Shown: positions 54,817-62,542 of the stretch, in pieces
Layout of the letters: the number at the start of each line of letters is the position of its first letter
Position numbering within the stretch: the stretch's first letter is position 1
Source of the DNA: Bacteroidia bacterium
GTDB taxonomy: Bacteria; Bacteroidota; Bacteroidia; Bacteroidales; Paludibacteraceae
Direction: 5' to 3'
Assembly (NCBI GenBank): GCA_009929375.1
Contig: SAAO01000023.1
Coordinates: 1 to 64,000, forward strand
DNA: 64,000 nucleotides
Position numbers and translations under genes: made by a program
The notes under the pieces: model-generated
The model's database searches: none
Told to the model about the DNA's origin: nothing
The model's input: only the letters and a program-made list of their open reading frames with translations

Positions 54817-54842
54817 AAAGCCGGGGTTTATACCCCGGCTTT
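54817..54842 (-). terminator. Terminator at the prophage left end
   Basis: Perfect 11-bp stem (AAAGCCGGGGT at 54817-54827 with ACCCCGGCTTT at 54832-54842) and a 4-nt loop. The stop codon of the dam gene (54828-54830) lies in the loop, so coding sequence and terminator overlap. Confidence 0.8.
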
Positions 54843-55661
54843 TTTGTAAAGCATTATGTCAACATACCCGGCATTGTGATTCATGCGGGCGTTCATATCG
54901 ACTCGTTTAGCTCCTTTGAACGGGTTCTCACCGCCTAAATTCTTTTCAAGCCAGTCTGTTAGCTCTAATATGCTACTTTTATTCGATGTGAAATAAAAAT
55001 AGTTCGTACCCTTCAAACAATGTAATACATCGAGATAATTAGCCAACTTCCAATAATTCCCATACGTTCCGCAATCGGTGCTTAGATATGGTGGGTCGAT
55101 AAGGAATACAACCCCGGACACATGCTTCCAACGGTCAAATAACTGCCTGTAATCAACACACACTACTTCCACGCCTTCGAGATAGTCAGGAGCCGGCTGG
55201 TAATCGTTGAGGCGTACTACATTATACATAGTTTGCTTTGCAAGATCGTCGTAGTTGGTTGCATAGTTCATACTAAACAGCAGGCTCGAGCTGATTGTAA
55301 TATAGTCTACATACCCGCTGTGCTTTTCCTCGCGCCTGACGGCCTTTAATATGGCTGATTTAAGCTCTTTTCCGATCACCTTGTCAGCAGGTGCATCTTT
55401 TAAAATAATGCGAAATTCAGACAGCAGTGCGTTTGTTCGTTCAATGTTGGCTACGCGCTGACTAAAATCGTCAAAGTCATTATACACAACCTTTGCATCC
55501 GGGAACTGTTGTTTCGCCCAATTACTCAGCAGTCCACTACCTCCAAATAAATCGACAAATACATTGGCATCTTTGAACTCTTTTAATGCCTCTTTAAAGG
55601 AGGTTTGAAACCTCCGCTTTTGCCCCTGAAATGGCAGAGGCGCCTGATTAAAGTTTTTCAT
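54828..55661 (-). CDS. Phage Dam-type DNA adenine methylase
   Basis: A 277-residue N6-adenine methyltransferase of the D12/Dam (alpha) class. Motif order is X-I-IV: PLPFQGQKRRF (about 8-18), FVDLFGGSGLLSNW (about 35-48, SAM binding) and the catalytic LIDPPYLSTD (about 186-195), so all key motifs are kept. No endonuclease lies beside it. Phage-borne copies usually protect phage DNA or tune its expression. It is the last gene before the prophage edge, separated from the tail genes by a 173-bp spacer that holds a plus-strand element. Confidence 0.9.
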   Translation of the reverse strand: MKNFNQAPLPFQGQKRRFQTSFKEALKEFKDANVFVDLFGGSGLLSNWAKQQFPDAKVVYNDFDDFSQRVANIERTNALLSEFRIILKDAPADKVIGKELKSAILKAVRREEKHSGYVDYITISSSLLFSMNYATNYDDLAKQTMYNVVRLNDYQPAPDYLEGVEVVCVDYRQLFDRWKHVSGVVFLIDPPYLSTDCGTYGNYWKLANYLDVLHCLKGTNYFYFTSNKSSILELTDWLEKNLGGENPFKGAKRVDMNARMNHNAGYVDIMLYKKAGV

Positions 55662-55702
55662 TTTGTTTTTTTTTGTTTTTATAATTATTACTACCTTTGT
55701 GG

Positions 55703-55834
55703 TCTCTCACAATGAAAATGCGACGTACCGCACCAAAGGACATTTTTATGCCCTCGGGTTTGCGGTACGTCGCATTTGCATATTAGAGAGGTGAGAGTCT
55801 CTAATGTGACCGGGGGCTTTTATCCCCCCTTTTG
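55703..55834 (+). ncRNA. Predicted small structured RNA or micro-ORF antisense to the prophage genes
   Basis: A -7 box TACCTTTG (55692-55699) with TTTG 16 bp upstream (55672-55675) reads on the plus strand, against all prophage genes. Downstream come a perfect 17-bp stem (55716-55732 with 55761-55777, 28-nt loop), an 8-bp stem ATTAGAGA/TCTCTAAT (55782-55789 with 55798-55805) and a GGGGG/CCCCC hairpin (55812-55816 with 55824-55828) followed by TTTTGTTATTT, a terminator-like end. The same strand has an ATG at 55712 with 24 codons to TAG at 55784-55786 (MKMRRTAPKDIFMPSGLRYV, then AFAY). Either a small RNA or a peptide gene; not recognised. Confidence 0.45.
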
Positions 55835-56707
55835 TTATTTGTGATTTACTAAATTAAGAGTAAACGATACGACAGGCTGATTGCCTATTGTTATGTTAGT
55901 TTTTACATTACTCATGGATTTATAAAAGCAATATCGCAAATCGCTGTTATTAATCAGCAGTTTAATTCCATCCTTATATTCTTCAGCATCATATCGATTC
56001 AGCTGGTTGAATAATGCCGACCAGTTCGACCATAATTCTGCAACCGTCGCTGCCGTCATTCGGCACTCTATCGATATATTTCGAGCCTGCTTTTTCGGCA
56101 CTAAATTCGTGTCTGCAACGACTCCATTATGGCGAAGGAAAGTTCTTTCAAGTCCTTTCTTTGGTGATCTGAGACAAAGAGCACTGTCGTACATCTTTTT
56201 TACGATTATTCCAAAGTTGCTAAAGTCATAACCATTTAGTTTTACATGATTATCAATGTTCACCAACGAGGTCGGAATCATTGTCCCGGAAATACTGCCT
56301 AAAGGATTATCCTCTGAAAACTCACATGTAAATTCAGCTATTTTTGCACCGGGCTTATGTAATCCTCCTTTGAATTTGAAGTCGGAAACAGAAATAAACC
56401 GTAAAGTCAATGTCTTATTTAAGTTTGACAAATAGATTGACTTCGCTCCGGAAGCATAAAGCAATGTCTCTAATGCCAAAAACCTATCGGTCAGATCTGC
56501 TGTTGAAATGGCTTTTAAACGAAATTTAAAAGCTATTTTACGAGCATTGAAAAAAGACTCCGAAAGGTCGACATCAAGTCCATCCTGTTCGAACCAATCG
56601 TTTTGCGGTGGTTCTTTTCTCTCCGGGAATGCAAAAAAATCGACATCGCCACCTCGCAGTAAAATCATTCCAAATGTTTCGATATTTATTCCGTTTATTG
56701 TCATCAT
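55835..56707 (-). CDS. Phage distal-tail-like protein
   Basis: A 290-residue protein of the siphovirus tail family. It appears to be two related halves: residues 3-20 (INGINIETFGMILLRGG) and about 155-175 (LNGYDFSNFGIIVKKM) share the N-G-x-x-(x)-x-x-F-G-(M/I)-I pattern, and each is followed by a similar basic or aromatic strand region. This is the layout expected of a Dit-type hub protein at the tail tip, next to the tape measure. It overlaps the tape measure stop by ATGA. Family assigned from position and pattern. Confidence 0.7.
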   Translation of the reverse strand: MMTINGINIETFGMILLRGGDVDFFAFPERKEPPQNDWFEQDGLDVDLSESFFNARKIAFKFRLKAISTADLTDRFLALETLLYASGAKSIYLSNLNKTLTLRFISVSDFKFKGGLHKPGAKIAEFTCEFSEDNPLGSISGTMIPTSLVNIDNHVKLNGYDFSNFGIIVKKMYDSALCLRSPKKGLERTFLRHNGVVADTNLVPKKQARNISIECRMTAATVAELWSNWSALFNQLNRYDAEEYKDGIKLLINNSDLRYCFYKSMSNVKTNITIGNQPVVSFTLNLVNHK

Positions 56708-59700
56708 ACTTTCACATTTATACCTCGAGTTTTAATATCATTGATATCAGCACTCAAATTTTTTATGTCTTCAGCCATTTCTGCAATTGGCTCTGTGTTG
56801 TCAATAAGCGTGTCGAGCTGATTGGTTATAGTTCTAATTACTAAGGTTTGCTCGCGGGCATTATTGCGTATATCAGCAACACCCATACGAAGTGCGTAAA
56901 CGCCTCCTTTAAGTTCATCAATGCTATCCTGCGAAGCCGTAGCGATTCCTTTTTTCGCTCCCTCGCGTGCAGTATCAGAACTTCCAAGAATATCTTTATA
57001 CGCTGCCAATGCCTCGTTGTAATTGTTCCCAGCGGCAGTCACCATCTCTGAGAATTGTTTCCTTTCGGCATCTGTCAACTTACCATCTTCCATAGCCGAA
57101 GAAAGATAGTCTGTAGCTTTGCCCATTTGTTTTTCAAGAAATTGCTTTTCGAGTGCGTTGGTAACTGCATTTTTCAATACGTCATTAACCACATCTCCCA
57201 TAGCGACAAATGCATCAGTACCATCAGTGGCAGCTTGCACAAGCGCATCGCCTACCTGCTGAGCCAGCTCTTTAGCTGTAGTTTGCGCCAAATCTTGAGC
57301 AATAGAAGTCTTTACATCGTCTATTTCATTATTAAGAGCTTCAATTTCTGCTTTGCGCGCTGCTATTGCTTCCGCATCTTGTTTCTTTTTCTTTTTCTGT
57401 TGCTCTTGCTCAATCCATGCATTATTTGCCGCTATCTGATCACGCAAATTGGCAATTTGCGACTTTTGTGCATCATATACATCAGTGCCTAATGCATTGT
57501 CGACTGCACGTTGCAATCGAGAATATGCAGCTGTAAGTGAATCAATGTCTTTTTCTAATGCTTTTTGTTTTTTAGCTATATCCTTGCTTTTTTTGTCGAA
57601 AAACTCAATAGCATTAGATACAAGACTTATTCCTCCGGACATTATCTGACTTACGTTCCCGGTAGCAATACCAACAGCCAAATCACCTGCACCCGATACC
57701 ATACCGACAATCTGATTGGCTGACTCTTTTTCCTCTTCCGTAAACATACCGAGCTGATCCATTATGCCCAATATGCCGGAACTCGCCTGGTCGAAGTAAT
57801 TCAGCACTTCATTCCCATACTTTTCAATTGCAGTTGTAGCTTCGCCAACAGCTATAGCAGCTTTTGCTTCACCTGTTGTATCACCAACTGATTTTGCGTT
57901 GGCAGCATCTTCTTTGGCTTTTTTTAATCGGGCAAACTGTGTAATTAACCCATCAATGGCATTATTGGCACGATCTGCACCAGCATCATCAATTCCCGCT
58001 ATTAATTTCTTTTTATCGTCGGGAGTAAGTGATTGGTCAGCTTCAATTTTTGCCTTCGCTTCCTCTATCAGTTTTTTGTTAAGCTCTTTAGTAAGCCGTA
58101 ATCTATCATCAGAAGCAAGTTTATATAAATCTGTTTCTTTAATAAGCTGCGATTGTAAATTACTGAGCTTTTGAGTACGTTCATCTTCCAATAGTTCAAT
58201 TTCAGCAAATCGACCATCTTTACGAAGTGTTAGAATTTTGTCGGCATATTCCTTTTCAATCCTTTCACGTTCGCTCCCTGATTGCATTATTATTCTGTCA
58301 GCTTCGTTGCGTATTCGCTGCAATTCCTGAAGTTCTTTCTCACCACCCATCTTTACAACCTTCTGATTGTTCTTCATAAAATCTTCACGTTCTTTCTTAT
58401 ACTTATCACTTATATCCTTTCTTATACCAAGTAATTTATTCGAAATGTTTGCTTCTACTGATGACATCGACCCTGTCTTTTTGTCTTTAGGAGTTTTTTC
58501 ATCATCTACCACAAAGTCATTAGCCTTGAAAATATCTGTATATTCTTTGTAATATGTTTTAGCAAGCTCTAGTGATTTATTTTGATGCTTAGAAATCATG
58601 CCTATCTGCCTAGCTCTTTCTTCTCCCTCAATAGTTGTAATTTCTTTACCTAATCTTGAAACAATTTTACTTAATTCAGTATATGTATAAATTACACCAT
58701 CAATTTCGGCAGAACCTCTACCCTTACCATATTTTGATTCTTTAATCCCAGCCGTATCAAATCCGGTTTTAAATTTTGAATATTTTTCCCACATATCAAC
58801 ACCATCAACCCCCGCATCGCGTAGTATTTGCTGCTGACTTTTCAGCCCAACCTCCATCGATTTGTATGCATCCTCAGCACTTTTTGCAAAAAAAGCATTA
58901 GCGAACGACATAGCTTTCATGGCCTCTATATAGGCATCTTTATTTTTATTAATCAACTTAAGCGCACTATCCACATCGTTTACCTTCCCAAATGTCACTC
59001 CCAACGACGAGTTATAATCATCTACAGCCTTTTTTTCAAGTTCGTGGCTTCCTTTTGCATTTTTAAGTGCTGTAGATAGCTGTTCAACAGATTGCACTGC
59101 TTTCTGAAATTCAGAGCCATTTTTCAGGGATTCAATCATTATTTGGTTAGCAGAGGTCAAACCCATTTGGGCAGCCGTAAGCCTTTTTATGGCTTTTTCT
59201 CCCGTTAATACTTCTTTTGCCCAATTAGCTATATCTTTACCATACATTGTAATCAATGTAATACCAATCATCATTGCAGATTGCCAACTTGTGAATGCGC
59301 TTAATACTTGTTTCCAAACAGGAACAGTAGATGCACCGGATGCTTTTAGCGCTTCGTTTTCAAGTCGAGCACGTTTGATGTTATCGGTCATTATTGGGAT
59401 ATTATTCCCAATAGCCAAAAAGAACATATTAAGCCCCATACTTGCAGCTGGTAATTCTCGTACAACCTGTTGAACTGACATGTTCAGCGAGTTATATCCC
59501 ATAGCCGTTTTTGCTATCTGATTGGCATCGGGCATCTCTGCTGTTTTGGGCATCTTTTTCATGGATGCTATTTCAGCCTTCAGAACTTTAATTGCCTGCG
59601 TTTCGTCAATTATGTTCTTTTTAGTCAGCTCAATTTCTGTGAGAATTTCGCTTTTGCCTTCCTTGGTAGTAGCTTTTTTATAGGCTATACCAAGCTCCAC

Positions 59701-59859
59701 CAAATCTTTTTTTAACTCAACAATCCCCGCTTGATGACGGTCAATCATTGCCTTTGCTTTTTCGGTAGCTGCTGCAATAGCCTCGATCGACTGAGTTACT
59801 TTTTTGCCCTCAGTCGCTACGTTCTGCTTTAGCCTTATGTCAATTTCAACAGGTTCCAT
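56704..59859 (-). CDS. Tail tape measure protein
   Basis: A 1051-residue protein that sets tail length. It has long charged coiled-coil regions (about 15-110; 520-640; 790-870), a hydrophobic stretch (MFFLAIGNNIPIMT and SAMMIGITLITMYGKDIANWAKEVL, about 150-215) and small-residue segments near 730-775 (IVGMVSGAGDLAVGIATGNVSQIMSGGISLV), plus a Lys/Gln-rich EQQKKKKKQDAEA region. The length is typical of siphophages and predicts a tail of about 150 nm at the usual 0.15 nm per residue. Its ATG overlaps the stop of the chaperone frameshift frame by one base (TAATG). Confidence 0.9.
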   Translation of the reverse strand: MEPVEIDIRLKQNVATEGKKVTQSIEAIAAATEKAKAMIDRHQAGIVELKKDLVELGIAYKKATTKEGKSEILTEIELTKKNIIDETQAIKVLKAEIASMKKMPKTAEMPDANQIAKTAMGYNSLNMSVQQVVRELPAASMGLNMFFLAIGNNIPIMTDNIKRARLENEALKASGASTVPVWKQVLSAFTSWQSAMMIGITLITMYGKDIANWAKEVLTGEKAIKRLTAAQMGLTSANQIMIESLKNGSEFQKAVQSVEQLSTALKNAKGSHELEKKAVDDYNSSLGVTFGKVNDVDSALKLINKNKDAYIEAMKAMSFANAFFAKSAEDAYKSMEVGLKSQQQILRDAGVDGVDMWEKYSKFKTGFDTAGIKESKYGKGRGSAEIDGVIYTYTELSKIVSRLGKEITTIEGEERARQIGMISKHQNKSLELAKTYYKEYTDIFKANDFVVDDEKTPKDKKTGSMSSVEANISNKLLGIRKDISDKYKKEREDFMKNNQKVVKMGGEKELQELQRIRNEADRIIMQSGSERERIEKEYADKILTLRKDGRFAEIELLEDERTQKLSNLQSQLIKETDLYKLASDDRLRLTKELNKKLIEEAKAKIEADQSLTPDDKKKLIAGIDDAGADRANNAIDGLITQFARLKKAKEDAANAKSVGDTTGEAKAAIAVGEATTAIEKYGNEVLNYFDQASSGILGIMDQLGMFTEEEKESANQIVGMVSGAGDLAVGIATGNVSQIMSGGISLVSNAIEFFDKKSKDIAKKQKALEKDIDSLTAAYSRLQRAVDNALGTDVYDAQKSQIANLRDQIAANNAWIEQEQQKKKKKQDAEAIAARKAEIEALNNEIDDVKTSIAQDLAQTTAKELAQQVGDALVQAATDGTDAFVAMGDVVNDVLKNAVTNALEKQFLEKQMGKATDYLSSAMEDGKLTDAERKQFSEMVTAAGNNYNEALAAYKDILGSSDTAREGAKKGIATASQDSIDELKGGVYALRMGVADIRNNAREQTLVIRTITNQLDTLIDNTEPIAEMAEDIKNLSADINDIKTRGINVKV

Positions 59860-60074
59860 TATCGATTCAATTGATTTCGTAAATCATCAGCCGACGATAC
59901 GTAATTTGGTCGTTCGCCTCTGATATATCTTATTTGGTCGGCTCGCTCAAGTAATAATTCAATCCACGGTGTATCCCACATCATTTGGTGGTGAGTATAT
60001 CCGCGCTTGTCTTTTATTTCTCCTAATAAACCAAAAGGGCTATGAAGGCCGTCGTGATAGCCTTTTAACTCCCT
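59859..60074 (-). CDS. -1 frameshift extension of the tail assembly chaperone
   Basis: A frame with no usual start of its own runs for 71 codons from 60074 to a stop at 59859-59861. Its product begins RELKGYHDGLHSPFGLLGEI and continues YTHHQMMWDTPWIELLLERA. It lies in the -1 frame relative to the 153-residue chaperone, whose 3' end passes GAAAAAGGGAGT before its stop. Slippage on AAA-A at 60077-60074 would give a fused protein of about 222 residues. Siphophages commonly make such gpG-gpGT pairs just upstream of the tape measure gene. The end overlaps the tape measure ATG, which supports real coding. Confidence 0.75.
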   Translation of the reverse strand, partial: RELKGYHDGLHSPFGLLGEIKDKRGYTHHQMMWDTPWIELLLERADQIRYIRGERPNYVSSADDLRNQLNR

Positions 60075-60526
60075 TTTTCGTCCTGACCCAAACTCATCAA
60101 CTTCGGATTCATCATCATCTGCATCATCCGGGTAATTGAGTTGGTAATAATCGTAAAATCCACAACCCGGCTTACATTCTCAATAGCCGAGTATATGTTT
60201 AGCAACTGATTTGCCGGTACTTTCCATAATAGTTTTCGACCTAACTCATCAGCATTCATCTCAATTTCCTTTTCGTCATTCAAAATGGCTATAGCAATCA
60301 CCCGGGCGACAACGGATATGTTTTCTAACACCTTTTCCTGTGTGGCGTTTTCAAGTCCATGTTTCAGAATTTCCAATGAAAAGGCTGCAATAGTTCCGGG
60401 AAAAAGGGGTTTAATATGAATGACGTTCCGTCCTGTCAACCTTTGCCAAAAAGGGGCATCAACCTTATACTTGACGCCCCTTTGTAACAATAAGTTGGCC
60501 GCTGCCAGTCTTATTTCATTTTCCAT
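60065..60526 (-). CDS. Tail assembly chaperone (gpG-like)
   Basis: A 153-residue protein starting MENEIRLAAANLLLQRGVKYKV. A longer reading from 60589 would overlap the tail tube gene by 59 bp, so the ATG at 60526 (4 bp after that gene) is preferred. It is helix-rich and sits between the tail tube and tape measure genes, the position of gpG-type chaperones that coat the tape measure during assembly. Its C-terminus (MMNPKLMSLGQDEKGS) contains the slippery A-run used for the frameshift product. Sequence family itself not named. Confidence 0.75.
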   Translation of the reverse strand: MENEIRLAAANLLLQRGVKYKVDAPFWQRLTGRNVIHIKPLFPGTIAAFSLEILKHGLENATQEKVLENISVVARVIAIAILNDEKEIEMNADELGRKLLWKVPANQLLNIYSAIENVSRVVDFTIITNSITRMMQMMMNPKLMSLGQDEKGS

Positions 60527-60530
60527 AAAA

Positions 60531-61076
60531 CTACACGGTAGCTTTGTTTTGGATAAGGAAATCGATTGGCTCGCCGTTTGCATCAACATAGTCCGTCTGA
60601 GCTACCGGAATGAATTTAAAAGGCAGTTTCAAACGGCCATTTTCAGCGCCGTATGTGCCGTTGTACTGCACAGTTCCGCGAGCCATAGGAATGATAACAG
60701 CACCTCCATCTTTTAAGCGAATGCGAATCGCTGTGTCATGTACCTTTTTCACTCCGGAGTGCTTATAAACGGCGGTGTCGCCTGCACCTGCTGCACTACC
60801 TCCGAGCAACGATGCCATTTGGTCAAATGTAGCTTTAATGAATGTTCCGATGAAAGTGGTCAAAGCTCCTACATAATCCACATCAACGGGGGTATCCAAT
60901 TCATGCGTATAAACTGCGTCCTCAGTAGGATCGCCTTCAACCATTGATATTTCATCATCCTTGAGGGTGAGTGGTTGCTCTACCCAAACGGCTGCAGCAA
61001 GTGCCACATCTGTTGCAAATGTGGGCGCAAAGTCGATACCTGCAACACGTAATTTTGCTCTTACAATTTCTGACAT
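60531..61076 (-). CDS. Probable major tail tube protein
   Basis: A 181-residue beta-rich protein with no recognised name: SEIVRAKLRVAGIDFAPTFATD, then VEQPLTLKDDEISMVEGDPTED, a low-complexity loop LLGGSAAGAGDTAVYKHSG and a C-terminal strand GRLKLPFKFIPVAQTD. The role is inferred from the order tube protein - chaperone - frameshift product - tape measure, which is strongly conserved in siphophages, and from the size. It ends 4 bp before the chaperone start. Confidence 0.6.
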   Translation of the reverse strand: MSEIVRAKLRVAGIDFAPTFATDVALAAAVWVEQPLTLKDDEISMVEGDPTEDAVYTHELDTPVDVDYVGALTTFIGTFIKATFDQMASLLGGSAAGAGDTAVYKHSGVKKVHDTAIRIRLKDGGAVIIPMARGTVQYNGTYGAENGRLKLPFKFIPVAQTDYVDANGEPIDFLIQNKATV

Positions 61077-61079
61077 AAT

Positions 61080-61580
61080 TTATTTGAGTTTTAAAATTTC
61101 GATTAGTAACTGAATTTTGTTTTTAATGCCCGGCAATTTGCTGAGCCTGTAGATTGCGTATGTAATAAGCGCCAAAAGTGATAGCCAAAATGCCCATACT
61201 CCAAAGTACCAATAAAAGCCTTTTTCAGGTACTATTATTCTTTCGGGCATTGGTGGAACTGTCGTATAAACAAGTGTATCTGTAAGATGAACAGTATCAC
61301 GTTCAATTTTCACCCGATAGCGGTCGATATACTTAAATTTAGACACATACACAGTGTCGCCACGTTCTCGAATATACACTGAGTCGTATCGAGTTGTATT
61401 GACAGTATCAATTTTTAGTCGATCGACATATTCAGTGCGTGTGGATATTTTTTCGGTTGACTTACACCCACTGAAATAAATGATCATTGCCCACGCGCCA
61501 AGTATAATCAATATAAAACGGGCGATTTTAAGCTCCGGCGATTTCTTTTGCTTCCGCTTTTTTTTGCTCGATGTTTTCAT
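61080..61580 (-). CDS. Phage membrane protein, possible spanin
   Basis: A 166-residue protein: a basic N-terminus, a transmembrane helix (about 20-39: ARFILIILGAWAMIIYFSGC, whose last residue could be a lipobox Cys), a periplasmic stretch with many Asp-Thr/Tyr-Asp repeats (RLKIDTVNTTRYDSVYIRER, KIERDTVHLTDTLVY) and a second helix (about 121-143). Similar charged D-T-V repeat proteins occur beside amidases in Bacteroidota prophages. It overlaps the next upstream gene by 53 bp. A role in outer membrane disruption at lysis is inferred only. Confidence 0.55.
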   Translation of the reverse strand: MKTSSKKKRKQKKSPELKIARFILIILGAWAMIIYFSGCKSTEKISTRTEYVDRLKIDTVNTTRYDSVYIRERGDTVYVSKFKYIDRYRVKIERDTVHLTDTLVYTTVPPMPERIIVPEKGFYWYFGVWAFWLSLLALITYAIYRLSKLPGIKNKIQLLIEILKLK

Positions 61581-61974
61581 GATTAATGTCTTTTACAATT
61601 TTGAAGATTTGATTATTTACACTTGTAAGTCGCTTGATTGTTTCTTCCATTTTGTTCACCTGGTCACGAAGCAATGCAACTTCTTTCTGTGTGAGTTCCG
61701 ACATAGACTTATATCTGGCCTCGGCGGATTCTGCATATTCACGCCAGCCTAATGCTACGTTTTTCAAATTTTCAATTTCAGTGGTTTCAGCACTTGCCTC
61801 AGTTTGCTTTGCACTTGCTTCAGCTTGTTTTGCGGTTGCTTCAGCTTGTTTTTTCTGAGCCTTCAGTGTCACAAGTGTGACTATTAAACCACCACCAAAT
61901 ATGATATTGAGCACAAGACTGACCATTGAAAACCAATCGAACCCAACCGCCTGATAAGTCATATCCATATCCAT
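61528..61974 (-). CDS. Phage coiled-coil membrane protein, holin-like
   Basis: A 148-residue protein with one N-terminal membrane segment (about 14-36: WFSMVSLVLNIIFGGGLIVTLVT) followed by a long coiled coil made of Ala/Glu/Lys repeats (KQAEATAKQAEASAKQTEAS) and more heptads to the end. It lies between the amidase and the spanin-like gene, with a 53-bp overlap into the latter. The architecture suggests a lysis accessory (holin or inner-membrane spanin), but no family was identified. Confidence 0.55.
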   Translation of the reverse strand: MDMDMTYQAVGFDWFSMVSLVLNIIFGGGLIVTLVTLKAQKKQAEATAKQAEASAKQTEASAETTEIENLKNVALGWREYAESAEARYKSMSELTQKEVALLRDQVNKMEETIKRLTSVNNQIFKIVKDINHENIEQKKAEAKEIAGA

Positions 61975-61980
61975 AATACA

Positions 61981-62448
61981 CTATTTCTGAATTATGCCAA
62001 TTGAACGAAGCCATTCCTGTACATCGAATGATGGACACGCTTTAGCTGCCAGTTCATTATGGCCAACTATTTTTACTCTTGGAAAACGACGATGGAAATT
62101 TGTGACATATTTAGCAAGCGATGCTGATTGCTCAACAGTCCGGGTGTCCTTGGGTGTTTTACCGTTTAAAGCCAAACCACCCACATACACAATGTGACGT
62201 GCGCGATCGTTTACACCCACTGCACCGTTAGTAATCTCCCAGCCATCGACAAACGCATCGTCATTATTTTTCACAAGGCGCTCAACATTACCATTGAGAT
62301 GAAACATATCGGTATAGCCTACTTGCTTCCAGCCTCGCCCAACAGGTGCAGGCGATAGATGCCAGCGTCGAATATCATCAGAACTGATATCTCTCCCTTC
62401 AGGAGTTGCAGTGCAATGAATTACGAGATATTGAATTGACTTTGCCAT
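61981..62448 (-). CDS. N-acetylmuramoyl-L-alanine amidase (endolysin)
   Basis: A 155-residue zinc amidase of the PGRP/amidase_2 family that cuts the muramic acid-peptide bond of peptidoglycan. Expected zinc ligands are His11 (YLVIHCTATPEG), His130 (VGHNEL) and Cys138 (AKACPSF), as in T7 lysozyme-like enzymes, and the AVGVND and IVYVGG segments form the core sheet. Without a signal peptide it would need the neighbouring membrane protein to reach the cell wall. First gene of the lysis cluster placed between capsid and tail genes. Confidence 0.93.
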   Translation of the reverse strand: MAKSIQYLVIHCTATPEGRDISSDDIRRWHLSPAPVGRGWKQVGYTDMFHLNGNVERLVKNNDDAFVDGWEITNGAVGVNDRARHIVYVGGLALNGKTPKDTRTVEQSASLAKYVTNFHRRFPRVKIVGHNELAAKACPSFDVQEWLRSIGIIQK

Positions 62449-62470
62449 ATTGCTAACTAATTTTTGTTAC

Positions 62471-62508
62471 AAATCCCGCCTACCGGCTGGAGGCTTTCGG
62501 CGGGATTT
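62471..62508 (-). terminator. Terminator after the major capsid gene
   Basis: Perfect 10-bp stem (AAATCCCGCC at 62471-62480 with GGCGGGATTT at 62499-62508), 35 bp past the capsid stop codon. It probably sets capsid mRNA apart from the downstream lysis and tail genes. Confidence 0.7.
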
Positions 62509-62542
62509 TCAACACACGGATTCTTATTTATACCTTAAAAAA

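Noticed and set aside
54440-54910. Complete 156-residue cytidylyltransferase
   Set aside because: The last about 40 residues lie over the phage terminator and the dam gene on the other strand and do not resemble the family.
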